This document shows positions 45,466 through 58,126 of a DNA stretch of 64,000 nucleotides, piece by piece. The translations under genes were made by a program, and so were the position numbers. Numbering within the stretch: position 1 is the stretch's first letter; every line of letters starts with the position of its first letter. A model generated the notes under the pieces. The model saw only the letters and a list, made by a program, of their open reading frames with translations, searched no databases and was not told the DNA's origin. The stretch comes from Glossina fuscipes (lineage: Eukaryota > Arthropoda > Insecta > Diptera > Glossinidae): NCBI RefSeq assembly GCF_014805625.2, contig NW_023998432.1:2651939-2715938 (forward strand), given 5' to 3'.

Positions 45466-46107
45466 TATATATATATATATATGTATATGCATATTTATAG
45501 TCGATAGAATACATACTAAATCGATTAATCGAAGGTTCCTCAATATATATTCTGTCACTTTCGGGTACTGGGTACTATAAGTATGAATTGCTTTAATGGT
45601 ACGAAATCTCGAAAACCTTCGTGCAACAGATTGGTGTTAACGAATGAACTTAATTGTAAGATGCTGATTTAAACAAAATGAAAAAGCGTATGTGCCGCTA
45701 CACATGTCGGATAATCGATTTGTTACGCGTTAAATTTAGTAACGCAAAGGAACTCCAAGGAGCTGTTGTGTAACACTTGTAACCTTTGGACTACTTCTTA
45801 TGGGGTTGTATAATTCATGTATTAAAAGCAAATATGAACCGCTCTATTAATAAAATCGACATAGATTTTGTCATAAAAAATTTTCGAAAATAGAGTTCAA
45901 TCGGGTTCTTTCCTTTAAAAAGGGCTGTGTTTGCCGCAAGATTCTTTTTCTATTAAGAATTGAATTGCATTGAACGTACTTTAAAACAGAAAACAACCGC
46001 TTTTTGACCTTTTCTTAATTTTCAGGTCAGCGAAATTTCATCAAAATCTACACATCTCAAAAATTGCGATGTGTAGATTAAATACAAAAATACGTGGATA
46101 TATATCG

Positions 46108-46210
46108 AACGGGCAGACGGGCAGATAAGCTTATATAATAAAAAGTGGGTCCATCTTAAGACCATCTAGATGTTACATGCGTCTGCACAAATTTAACATA
46201 CCCTGTATGA
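46108..46210 (-). repeat. TATACCC dispersed repeat, copy 2 (reverse)
   Basis: Reads on the plus strand ACGGGCAGACGGGCAGATAA ... TGTTACATGCGTCTGCACAA ... CATACCCTG, the reverse complement layout of the repeat at 32556 and 54261. Confidence 0.55.
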
Positions 46211-46863
46211 CAAGTGGTGTAGCATTTTGTTGCTATTTGTTGTGCGTCTTGTTTTTATTTCTAGAGTTCTACAATTTTATATCGAACAAAAAAAGATTGT
46301 TTAACCTAACCTTGCCCATAAAATGATCAGATTATCCCAAGTAACCTGATAAGGCTATTATGCTGACCTGATAACGCACAAACAAAACTAGTTGAACAAA
46401 TTTTAAAAACTCAGATGCGACAATTATTTATCACTCCTGCTATTCAATATCGATATTTTTCTCATATTCATCTCGTCGTACAAGTAAGTGCTGCCTGAAA
46501 ATAGAAAAGACAAATCGTTTCTGCAGTGATGACGGTTGCTTGACCGCAGGCAAAGGCAAAGACCAGGTGGTAGGTTGTCTACAAATAAGCTGAAGTCTTC
46601 TTCACGGAGAGTATTCAAATTATGTTAAAAAACGATGTTACTTTGAATATAAAAAGCGCAATTGGTGTTCAAGTTAAATTTTACTTCTCATGCCCACATC
46701 ACAATTGAGGGATGAGGCAAAATGCCTAGTGGAAGTAGCCAAAACCCAGAAATTTTATTATGAGATACCTTAAAGCATCTAAGCATAGGCAAGCAGGCAA
46801 GAAACTAATGCATATTAATCTAAAACGGCGAATACCTATCTTTTACCTATCGGGATCATTTAA

Positions 46864-46878
46864 CCCTTCTTTGCATGA
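46864..46878. repeat. piggyBac left terminal inverted repeat
   Basis: CCCTTCTTTGCATGA, adjacent to TTAA; exact inverse at 48789-48803. Confidence 0.92.
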
Positions 46879-47078
46879 TTTTTTCTATTTTTTTTAAATA
46901 AATCAGGGTGATGTAATTAATGCTCTAGATTAAACGAAAAATATTTTAAAAAATCCTAGTGTAAATAAAAATATGTATTATGTAAAAAACAATATGATGG
47001 AAATTTACATCATCATGCATTGTCACATATTTAGCTCAGTACTAAATAAATAAAAAAATATAGTTTACTCAATCTTCT

Positions 47079-48342
47079 TTATTCTTTATGATAATTTACA
47101 AAACAATTATTATTCGTATTTAAGCACAAATTGACGCCACATTTATTACACGAAATTGTAGAATAGCCTTTACATTTGGGAAATTTGCACCGGAGTGACC
47201 CACCTACTTTTGGCCAATGTTCAGCACCATCTTTTCTTATGTCTTTTGGAGGTGGTGGAGCTGGAGAACCTTTTCTTTTTTTTGATTGTAATTCTTCTTC
47301 TAGTACACTGGTACTAGGACGCCGTCTTTTAGCTTCTTTGGTGGTTCCTCTGTTGCATAGCACAAAGGCCAATTCATTTCTGAATTGGCCCATAGTAAGC
47401 AGACTCTTTTTAGGTTCACCTCTTTCTTGAGCATTTTTTTTATAAACAATCCAAAAGTTTATAATAGCTAGATCAAATAGATGGAAAAAAATACGCAAAT
47501 ACCACTTTTTAGACCTCATTGTTATATGATTTCTGCCCAAAAAGCTATCCATGAGATCTACTCCTCCCATATGTTTATTGTACTCTTGGACAATAAACGG
47601 GCAAGTAATATCAATTTTTGCTTTTGTTATCCTGTCAAATTGATTCATTGGTACTGTGACAAACCTCTCATTGAGATGCTTGATAACAGGGCGGATTTTA
47701 TAAAGCCTGTCATGTTCTGGATGACAGATCATTGTTATTAAAATGTAATGATAACTTTATTTTCTCAAAGTTGTTCAGTGGCATTGTTGAAGAAATGGGC
47801 TCATATCCAAACTTTGGCGACCAGTATGATCTTGTGCTAGGAAATTTGATTACTGACGTGTATAATAATATACCAAAGAACTTATACAAATCATATTCAT
47901 TACTCTGTATTATATATAAATTTGTCTCCTCTACTAATGTTTTGATAAAATCTTCAGTGATAAAATGGTTAAAACATTGATATGGAGTTTCTAGGTGTGA
48001 TAGACCACCTGCATCAGTAGAAGTCCCCAAGAAAGTAATTTTATCTGTGTCATACACCAGATTCCTTTTTTTCCAAATCAAGCTTCTTTTGTCAAATGGA
48101 AAACTGGATGAAGACTGCGAATTGGATGAAGTTGATGGGTGAGAGGTTTCTTGATCTTCTGGTTCTACAAGAGGAGGATCAATGTCAGCAGTTTCTTCAT
48201 CCACATCATCATCACCATCGTTCTCCTCCTGCAACACTCTTATAACTTCATCAGCATCGCAGTTTTGGTCATCAAGGCCATCTTCTGATAGGCAACCGCC
48301 TTCTAACTTACTAAGATAATCTTCAATATCTCTTTCATTCAA
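47079..48342 (-). pseudogene. piggyBac transposase lacking the catalytic core
   Basis: Two overlapping frames. The first (48342-47710) has an acidic N-terminus ([17 protein letters not shown]) and the start of the DDE_Tnp_1_7 domain ([35 protein letters not shown], then [11 protein letters not shown] and [11 protein letters not shown]). A frameshift near 47720 shifts to the second frame (47732-47079): [23 protein letters not shown] is followed at once by ITKAKIDITCPFIVQEYNKH and MGGVDLMDSFLGRN. In full-length relatives roughly 200-230 residues lie between these points, including the first two catalytic Asps. The third, in GGVDLMD, remains. The C-terminus keeps a cysteine-rich domain (CKFPKCKGYS, CNKCGVNLC). 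It is not a working transposase. Confidence 0.9.
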
Positions 48343-48788
48343 GTTTCCCTAAAAAACAACATAAAATAAACATTTACCAAAAAATGATTGCCATACATTA
48401 TAATTGAAGTTACTGCATAGTGATGTAAATTTCCATCACATAATTTTGCGAAATTTATTCACAGTGTTTTGATATAAATTGTACATAAAATAACAAAAAC
48501 ATGAAAACAAACCTTTTTTCCACTCATTTTCACTTTTATTGTACTTTATATCTCCGTTTATTTCCATAAAACAATTTAAAATCTCGCTCCTTTCTTCCAG
48601 TCACAACAAACAGCGGAATGACAAGTTCTAGGCCTGGTAGTTCACAGTGACGTTTGCTATTTTTTGACAACTGCGTTTTGTTGTACGCAATAGTCGCTTA
48701 AAAAGTTGCCGGTAACAACAAATTTACAGTACAAGGGTTTTGAGTACCTTTTTTTGTTGACTAAATATTATGATTGAAATTTCCATCA

Positions 48789-48803
48789 TCATGCAAAGAA
48801 GGG
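48789..48803. repeat. piggyBac right terminal inverted repeat
   Basis: TCATGCAAAGAAGGG followed by TTAA; exact inverse of 46864-46878. Confidence 0.92.
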
Positions 48804-48807
48804 TTAA

Positions 48808-51800
48808 AATTTTGTTGTAAAGAGATTGCATTCTGCTACGTGCAGGCTGACAATAACTTGAAAGCCTTTTATTTGTGGCTTTCAAAAAGACATTTGGCTT
48901 GAGTTTTGGAAAAATATTTCTGACGGCAATTCCTTAAGTCGTAAATAATTTGTAATATTTATACGGTTCATCAATGGACACATTTTGTCCGTCTGCTTCT
49001 AACACGCATAAATCGACATTATAGAAATCCCACAAAAGTATACGTATTTTTGGTTAGCGTGAAATTTTGAAATGATTTTGCTTTGTTCATTTTTGTCCGT
49101 TCGTTCGTGTGTACTGCAGAACTTACGGTTGCAAGGTAAAGAGAGAAGGATGGAAATTTTCTGGTTTTTTCTTCTCCTTTTCTCTTAATATCATTCCGTG
49201 GATTTACACGATACATGTAATAACACGATGATGGTCAGAGCAAAGTACGGAAATAGAAAGAGATAGATAGTGACCGCAGCCTAATAGACGTGGGTGCAAT
49301 TGTTAATTGCTGTGCCTTTACCGAACGAGTGCATTCATTATTACAGCTACATACAGCCAGTATGCTCTACTGAACTGAGGTTTGAGAGTCTGCGAACACT
49401 GATTTGGTCGTTCCAATTCTTATCTACTCGAGTACTCATACGTATACACTCTTATTGAGTAATCGGCCTGAACCTCCTCCAGAGTAAGTAGGCAATTATA
49501 ACTTGTAATCTGAGATACAAATATATCTTAGGGTTGTTGAATGCTTTCGAATTTTTTTTTTTCTTTCACTTTGAGTTTGTGATGACTGTAAATTCTATTC
49601 TAAAGCGAATCTTGTATATCTAATATCTACTTCCTATGTACGATCCAGCCAACGCGGTTTGTGATGAATAAGATTTAACATAAATTAAGTAAACAATAAA
49701 TTTATCCGGAAAATTAGCCGAGTAGGTAAGAACCGCGAGTAACAATTCAATATTCGTGAGTTCAGGTGTCAGTGCGTTAGAGTTCACTTTGGTCGCAGCT
49801 ATAGTAAGTGTTCAGTTGGCAAAGGCAAAACAATCACCGATTCGGCATACAGATTCACTACGCTGCGACTGCCAACACCCTATATCGTACCCTTTCTTTA
49901 CTTCTTCCTTGTGGCCGTCAATACGGTACATGAATAGCGGATTTCCCCTGAATGATTGGTTATTTAATAAAAACAAAATTAGTTTTATAGTTTACCAAAA
50001 GTGAATCCAGTAATATTTATTTCTCCCTTAACGGTGCTGTGGATTTTGTCTTCTCATTCTGATTAATACATAAAAAATTTGTTCCAGACACTGGAAATAG
50101 ATGCTAATAAGAAAAAATATTTTACGTAAATTTTTTTTATGGCGTATGGAGCTGATTTATCCCCACTACATGTAAATACAAAAGTAAACGTGTATATATG
50201 AACGGACATGTATGTCTTATTTACTCTCGGAACGTGCGCATGGAAAATTCTCTCTAAATTTATCAAAAGATCTGCACTTGTATTGATTGGCTGACTAGTT
50301 ATGTCATATATGTCGGCCTTGCTCGATTATAACGTCTGAACTTGTTTTGTTACATTGTCGTGAAAAGTTTGCGATCTACAGCAAATGTTGATATAACACT
50401 TACTAAGAAAAATGTAATAAAAATGCATTTAAAACGTTTGCTTACACAGCACATAAGCGTTCATTATCGAGTTGATAATAACAGTAAAAGTAGCTTAATG
50501 CAAGTTTCTTTTAAAAGATCCATTATGAAATTGGTGCCACAGGGAGCGTCTTTGGTTTAATTCCCGTATCTGACTTTTTCTATTTCGTCGTTGTACATTA
50601 CTTTTACTTTACGGCAAATCAAAGAACAAATAGGAACATTACAGTCGGACAAGAGCAACCCGTAGATACCCTAAAGCACTTCGTCTAGACTAGTTATTCA
50701 ATCGTTTTGGTACTAATACACCAAAACTTACACATTATTTTCATGCAAAGGCGGCAGCATACTTTTCATTAGATTCAGAAAATAGATTTACATGGTTTAA
50801 ATTCGTTAAGGTTGATTTCTTTGTCAATTTACTATTATGAACTGTTATTACTTGACTATGACATATTAAAAACAAGCGAAAGCGTTACAGTCGGCCTATG
50901 CCGGCTATTAAATACCCTACACTACGTTGTCTAATTCAATTCTTATTTCCCCTGTCATTATACCGGTCAATTTAAAAAATGATTCTGAGCCTGTCTGTTC
51001 ATTTGATGTCTGTCCATGTAATTTTGTCGCTAAGCTGTGGCTTGCAGGTTTTGAGGTATTTTGATGAGATTTGATACTGTGACGTGTTTTGATGGATATG
51101 TCCATTTTCTTCACCAAAAAATCGCAATCGAAAAAATTGCAGTTTTCGAAATTTTCCGCGAAATTGGCTAAGTAATAGTATTTCGGCTTTCTAAATTGGT
51201 ATGAAAAGTTTTGACCTCCTGGGGCAGTTTTTGAACCTCCTCTCATCTAACGAAAACTGAAGTTCATGCGACACAAAGGTTTAACTTTCAATGCTTCATG
51301 ATGAAAATTATATCATAATAGTGATTGAAGACAAAAAAAAAAAAAATAACTTTGCCAAATTTGGACCATCTCGATCTAGTTTTTGGATCCTACCCTATAG
51401 GAAGATTTCAAAAAATTGATCCTTTATGGGGCAGAAAAGTCTAAATTTTAATATTTTATGATGAATAGTAATATGCCATAAAAAATGATATAAAAAGTGC
51501 CTCAATTATTGAAGCTCTTGCAAAGAGGTCTAATTTTTAATTTTTAAAACAGTTCCATAATAGTAGGTTTCTATAAAAACAGTGTATACTTTTTGTGTTC
51601 TGTGGCAAATATAGAAATTGTATTAAATAATGTGGTATAGAATATTTAATAGCAGGCCTATCCCGACTGGAATGTTTTCACTTGTTCTTTTATTAACGAA
51701 TTGCAAATACGGCCTGATGGACTTAAACTGGCCAAGCGGATTTTGTGCACAACTGCTTGCAAAATTTCCTAACATATCCAAGAGAGTCATAAAAATTTGG

Positions 51801-53900
51801 TATAAGTTGTAGATCGAAAAATTTACAAAAGGCAATTATCTTTAGTAGAAATATATAGAAACTTTGTAGCGAGCAGATATTTGTCAAAGAATTCCACTTG
51901 TTTTGTAAAATAAAATATTCTACTTTGATCTACAAATAAAGTCGAGGAGTGCAACACGCACTCTTCTTCTACTCTTAAGAATCTAAAACTAAGCTAACAC
52001 CAACGGAAAGGTGGAATTGATTTTAATGTATATAGCAGATATATCGGTATGAAAAGCATGTCCAACAGTGGCTTAAATTTCGAAACTAAAAAAAAAACTT
52101 TTTAGATTTGACTCCAATGTCTCTTCGTCGATTTGATGTATGCTATGGATTTTTATAAATTAAATAACATTTTTTTAATAAAAATAACTTGAAATGTTGT
52201 GCGCACAATTATCGAAATTACACATATATACATATGTATACGTATAAGTTCGATAGCATTTGCAAGCATATTAATATGAATATCATTATTACTCAAATAT
52301 ATTACATTGTAAAGTAGTATTGGGTATTTCTTATTCTGCTTATATTCTGTATATATGCGCTACATATATATTGTTATGAAATTCGCTTTTCTAAGGTACA
52401 GTCCATATCATTTGACCGTTGTTGTTGTTTTTTTGTTCAAAAGAAATGCACTTCAAAGTTCTTTTATTTCTCTTGCCTTAACAGTAGGAGTATTTACTTA
52501 CAATTCTATTCCTTATATGTAGGATTATTCACAATTTATATTTTGGCTATACTTTCTACTGATCAATTTAAATATTTTCTTTCTACTAACCCACCCTTCC
52601 TTCCACAAATATTCTATTTATATATATATATATATTTACCACCATATTACTAGTACCCAATTTTATATTTTTATTCTTAATTCGTTAACCTGCTTTTCTA
52701 GGACTCGTTTTCCTCGGCCGGCAGCTACATGCTGCGAATGTGCATTTAGTTTTTCTCTCTTTACGGATTTTATTACTTAGCTAGAATGAAAAGGTTTTCT
52801 GATTTCCGTAATAATATTATTGATTATTATTATCTCTATCGCTTTATCATATATTCTATGTCTATCCATCTATTCATCTGTCCTATTCATCTATTTCTGG
52901 TGAAATTATGTGTATTAACAGAAGATTTCGTATAAATGACGAAAAAGTTAAATAAGAAGTAAATGATTTGAAGTGTTTTCGAATTGATGTTTATTTTCAA
53001 AATCATCCAAATGAAACTTATAGATTGGCTTAAACATATTTAACCCTTAAATGCACAGCGCGACGTAGGTCTACGTGGTGTGTTTAAAGTCTCATATCTT
53101 TCTATGTAGCAACGTTTTCATGTTGTTTTTTTTTTTAAACCGTTAAATGCATATTGTTTCCAATTTTATTTTACTTTTTATTTTCATTTAATTTTTTTTA
53201 TCAAATTAATTTTAAAATTAAATAAAACTAAAATGTACACAATTGGCAACACTATACATCCAAGGTTTAAATCTGAAATTTTTATCTTCGCCATGTCCTT
53301 GCATTAAGTGTCGTGTTTATGAGTACTTGACTGGATACTTGCAGTATGCATGTAACTCGTATTTAAAATATATTACTTTTGGATAACAATATACATGTAT
53401 CGACTTTTGCACCTGTGAACCGATGCTATGCTATATTACAGATAGGCTTTACGTAGCATTTAATGTTTATTAAGCCGTTGTCATAAGGAATTTCAAAATT
53501 TTGTTGACAAAAAAAAGAGAGACATATTAAGCGCATTAATACATTTATTCCGCTAAAATTGATTGTCCCATAAAACAGGACCAAACGCATTCAATTTCCT
53601 CGGAATATCACGTAAAGATATTGATAGATTGTTTTGATTGATTAGATATTGATGCTCGTACGGCATCAGTCTCAATTGTTTACAAGCTGTCGTTCAGTGC
53701 GTATTAAAGTGTAAATTGATGGATGTCATTTATGGCACTGCATGTGCTTTCCGTCCTTACCTGCATTAAACTGGGACAAAAAATCCGGCCGAAGTTATGG
53801 AAATAGTCAAGTTGGCAGTTAGAAAATGTTTTGCGAGATTTTCTTGAAAAAAATGTGTCGGCTTGCAGAAACAATGAAAATTCACATACGTTCGTCCGTC
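48808..53900. other. Intron stretch without recognised genes
   Basis: AT-rich intron DNA. Contains the two ACAGTCGG-type repeat starts at 50641 and 50887 and many short unsupported open frames. (TATA)n occurs at about 52620-52636. Confidence 0.5.
50641..51130 (+). repeat. ACAGTCGG...ATACCCT dispersed repeat, two partial copies
   Basis: ACAGTCGGACAAGAGCAACC with ATACCCTAAAGCAC at 50641-50680, and ACAGTCGGCCTATGCCGGCT with ATACCCTACACTAC at 50887-50926. The second continues to 51130 with TCTGTCCATGTAATTTTGT and a run like GAGGTATTTTGATGAGATTT. Related text recurs at 58021-58126 and 32731-32790. Confidence 0.5.
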
Positions 53901-53922
53901 TCCACAAAAAGCAACACAGAAG

Positions 53923-54153
53923 GTGATCTTCAACTTCGTCTGGAAACGTCTGCCGGTTGCAGCGTGTTTTCTGCACTTGCCTCCTTTTGATTATCAACGA
54001 TTTAAATCGATGCAGTCATATTTAGCAGACCAGCAGCTCTTCAAAGTTAGAGATGTACGAAAACCACGAAATTTCCACCATGAAAGCTTGCGCAAGCTAC
54101 CCGATAAGATTAGAAGAACCTTAGGTAACGATTGGGAAAATTTTGATTATTAA
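53923..54153 (+). mobile_element. mariner-like transposase relic, C-terminal part
   Basis: One open frame ends in PPFDYQRFKSMQSYLADQQL, then ESLRKLPDKIRRTLGNDWEN and FDY before the stop at 54151. This matches the C-terminal region of mariner transposases after the third catalytic Asp (here the Asp of FDYQRF). Upstream sequence to about 53700 is not readable as transposase. It shares its 3' flank with the relic at 33.6-33.8 kb and is a different lineage from the near-intact mariner at 44-45 kb. Confidence 0.6.
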
Positions 54154-54260
54154 GTTTTGGTAAGATGTATGCTTTAAATAAATTTGAATTTTATCAAATA
54201 GTATAATAGAAAGGAAAAAAAAAGAAAAGTAGCTAAATGGATTTTTATCCCATACTTTTT

Positions 54261-54392
54261 TATACCCACCCCTGTAAGATGGGAGTATACTCATTTTGAT
54301 TTTTTTTTTTTTGTCATAATATATGTAACACCCAAAAGGATCTTGATCAGCGCGAAATTCTGGATTGAGTTGGCCATGCCTGCCCGTCCGTG
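54261..54392 (+). repeat. TATACCC dispersed repeat, copy 3
   Basis: TATACCCACCCCTGTAAGAT, then GAGTATAC, ATGTAACACCCAAAAGGATC, TTGATCAG, GTTGGCCATGCC and CCCGTCCGTGC, in the same order as copy 1. Confidence 0.65.
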
Positions 54393-57300
54393 CATATGTG
54401 TGGTGTTTGTTGCGGGCACTCTCCTGATCGCAAAAATGAAGATATCGACTTCAGATTAAGTAGAAACACTGGAAGTTTCTTCACGTAGGTTGGTATTGAA
54501 AATGGATCACATCGATTGGAGCGGAAGCACAAATGTAACTTCGTTTTTCTTAACAAAAATGTTTGGGTTTTTGCTCGTTCCTTGAAACTTATAAAAGTTA
54601 AAAGACTGAGATTTTCCACATTTACGAACCATTCTACTCCTTACGTGCAAAAATGGAAAAAATCGCCTCTGCCCACACAAAGTTACAAGTGATAATGTTA
54701 TCCTTTTTCACTTTTCCGAGGTTTTATGCTTATGAAGACATATTAACTGCCTAAGTATGTGAAATTCGGCCCACGCCAAATGCAACTTTCTTAATTGGTT
54801 TTGATTAATTTAAGCTTGTCTCTCCGTCTGTCTGTCCGTGCCACCCCTTCTGTATCAACCCATTGACTTTATATATATTGTCGAAATTTGTTGCACTAAT
54901 GTGTTTTGAGCCAAAGATGAATTTTATTGATCGGGAAATGTTTATGATCTCTCCCCTTAAAGCGTCCTTAGTTTTAAAGAATTTCTAACTAAAAATCACT
55001 AAGTAATATGAATGGAGTATGAGAATTTGGGCCGGGAGAAACGCATTTTTCCTACAGAATCTAAGGCTTTATATCACAATAAAATTTTGATTTTTAGTAT
55101 TTCTTAAACTAAAAATTGATCCATAATAATAATTTATCATGAAAATCGAAAGTCCAAACTTAAGTACTCCGCATAGAAGAGTTCCCGTGCCCATTAAGCC
55201 GTTATATGACAATATGCAATCAGTTTTTAATGATGGTGATAGATGAAGATTTTAGAGATCTTTGCCGAAACAATTAATTTTCGTAATTACACTCCAAGGG
55301 TTCTCATGAAACATACGCATGAAAATTAATGAGACGGTGATACAAGGTATGTAACGCTCGGCTTTGCCGTAATATGTCTTTGCTTGTTTTGTTTTTGTTT
55401 TTGTTTTTAACCTGGGTTCTTTCCTCTGTACCGTACGACGAGAGCACGTGAGATTCGTTCTTCCTTTTGTTACATTCAGAAATATGCTCGAGAGGCGCCA
55501 TAAAGTTGTCGATACATTCTTGATCCTCATACATTCCGAGTTATTTTGATTTGTCTTGACTGTAGGTGAAATTTGAAAACGGGCTTGATTCGTCCAAAAT
55601 TATCTGCTATTTTAAACAGAAAAATTAATATGAAAATCATTGGAGAGAATTTGTTTTTTTTTTGGTTTTAATATAATTAATTATTGAAGCGATATGTGCT
55701 ATACCTGTAAAACCTGTCGGGAAAGAGAGAAAAAGGGAATGATTTGTCAAGTTTTAGTGGATATGTGCTCCATTGATGTGTTATTAGCTAAGTATGGCAC
55801 TGAGATTGGGACCCGCGAACGCCGACTTGGTAGTCGTGATTGTTATCTGCTTATCTATGCGGCAGTGCAATAATGAAAATTATCTAAAACTTACATAACA
55901 AAGGGTAGCAATTCATCCAACGCGAAGTCCCTAACTTCTAGCTTATAAGAAATTTTTTTTTGTTAAATCTGGTAAAAGTATTTCTTAGGTGTTGGATGTC
56001 AAAGATTCGCATTAAGCTGAATATAATTTTAGCACTTATTTTCTTGTTTTTATAAAACCTGTCGCCAGTAAGTGGCTTAGATATATTTGTTATGCATAAA
56101 ATTTTTGGAATGGTTATATTACTCATTACGATTTAGAAACTATAGTTTAAGCTGAATGAGAGTTAAAGCGTTAAGAAGATATTTAGATTGTAAATAAAAC
56201 AACAACAATTTTTGGTATATTTAAGTTGTTTTATATTTTCAACATTGGCTAACGTGTTTTTACATGCACCTGATAGACTTATGTGCGAATATTTTCGCTA
56301 ATGTCGTTTTCAATTTTCCCCCTACAACGATTGATCGTCTTATTCAAAGCTTATGTATCTTAAAGGGTCCCCGTTGTACACGTTTGATAGTTACAAAGAC
56401 AATATCATTCCCCAATGATGGCTTTAAATGTATGGCCTAACTAAAGCAATAGCTGAAAAAGAAGAAGAAGAAGAGAAAAATGATCTAATGTACCATGAAA
56501 TTCGTAAGGAATACTCAAATTAGCGGCAGAATACACTTCGCAGTTATAAAAGTTATTGAAAAATACAATATAAAAGCAAGCAAATTGATATATTTCATGC
56601 GAGAGAGATTGTAAAGTGCAAAAAATATGTAAATAGAAGGAAAAAAGAGGGAAGAGAAGGAGAACAATAGAGTCGTGTGACAACATCGTTTCATGGCTGA
56701 AAAAAAAAATATAGTAATTTCAGTTTAATTTGACTGAAATTCCATGCGATTAATTCGGACTCGTAGCATAATATTAATTAAGACAGAGTCAGAGTTACTC
56801 TCTATCCTATTAATTATTTATCAAATTAACTAGTCTGGTCGTACCGATTGTGAAAGTCTGCATTAGGCTCTCCGATCTGTTCGGTGTTTACATATCCAAA
56901 ATCGTAAAAATACCAATAGAAGCATAAAATACTCAGTCTTGGTAAAATTTGACAGGACGATGGCGTGTCCACAAGTTGCCAATACTGAATAGCAGCTAAA
57001 AATCTGAAAAAATTCGGAAACCAAGGACCTCTTCGTCGAAACGTATTCGTATCGGTCGGCAAAAAAAAGTATTTGCGCTAAATTGTAAACATACACTAGA
57101 TAGCGGCCATCGCCTTCTTATTTTCGTTTTTCTTTCTTCTCCCCTCCTCGACGGACGTCTCCATAGTGATTGGTCATATGTTAGAAAAAAGATTAATTTT
57201 TTTTCGGCGAAGGAACTTGACTAAATTGATTCAAAATTGTACGCTGGTCTAAAGTTTCATGTGAGTTTTGATGTCCATTTTTGGCATACTTGTGTACCTT

Positions 57301-57539
57301 TAGTATTGGATATAAATAATCCAAAATAGTTTAGGTAAGTCTTAACCATGACTAAATAAAAGCTTCACCATATAGGTATTTAAACAACCATGCCAACATC
57401 TTAAAAAAGTATCCGCTACGTAATTTAAATTTCATTTACGACTGAAAGCTTTTCCACCATCTAACGAATTATATGGATCTGGGGGTAGAGGCAGAGATAA
57501 GTCATATGGGCAAGTATTTCTTCAATAAATCCTGGGCAT

Positions 57540-57690
57540 TAGTAAATGCACTACAGTTCCTACAGGCCTGCATCTATATCTCTGTGCCTTCCTGCCTCTT
57601 TTAGAACATCCTCGCATGGCAGATATAGGGAACATCCTCTGAGTGGTTGATCTTATATTAAAAAAGAAAAAGAAGAAAATTCAAAGCTAA
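57540..57690 (+). repeat. A-rich retroelement-like 3' end (1)
   Basis: Ends AACATCCTCTGAGTGGTTGA followed within 12 nt by an A-rich run. It resembles the sequence ending the segment at 59.8 kb, suggesting two 3' ends from one retroelement family. No coding part is recognisable. Confidence 0.35.
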
Positions 57691-58020
57691 TTATTGCGCT
57701 TAGGACGTCCTCAAAAACTTCAGAACTTCAAAATGTAAGTAGAATAAATGAAAAAACGACAACTTTGAAGACCTATCACCTGTCGTGAGCACTCTTTGCA
57801 CCCAAATAGGGTACAAACATTTAGTACGAAAAATTTCCCTAACTTTATAAATTTACTTAACACGTATATGTGAATATTAAGATTAGATCGAAGCAAAGCG
57901 TTTCTGTTCATTTTGCATAATGGTATATGAACATCACATGCGGTGTGAAGGTATATAAAGCTTGCGTGGATGCATGCGAGATACAAAACGACCATCTTTT
58001 ATTATATGTTGTTGCCAGGC

Positions 58021-58126
58021 TTTTGTCTGCTTCTTTGATGTTATTCCATGTAATTTTGTGTTCAACCTACAGATCACAATTTCGGAGTAACTTTGATGAA
58101 TTTTGATAAAACCGACATGTTTTGGT
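58021..58126 (+). repeat. Dispersed repeat related to 51.0 kb
   Basis: Shares CCATGTAATTTTGT and, 25-70 nt later, GTAACTTTGATGAATTTTGA with ACATGTTTTGG, matching the 51000-51110 segment in order and spacing. Confidence 0.5.

Larger units (their letters stand above)
46860..48807 (-). mobile_element. piggyBac transposon, internally deleted
   Basis: 1940-bp element (46864-48803) flanked by TTAA at 46860-46863 and 48804-48807, the piggyBac target duplication. Terminal inverted repeats are 15 bp: CCCTTCTTTGCATGA on the left and TCATGCAAAGAAGGG on the right. Subterminal near-palindromes of the type ATGATGGAAATTTACATCAT lie at 46994-47016, 48420-48439 and 48770-48793. The transposase gene on the minus strand lacks its catalytic core, so mobility would need a full-length relative. 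Confidence 0.93.

Noticed and set aside
49756..50004. 82-codon frame with a hydrophobic start
   Set aside because: No family resemblance and no flanking exons; cannot be distinguished from chance in intron DNA.
56826..57096. Overlapping minus frames in the phosphatase intron
   Set aside because: No motif or homologous block seen; two overlapping frames of similar length suggest chance.
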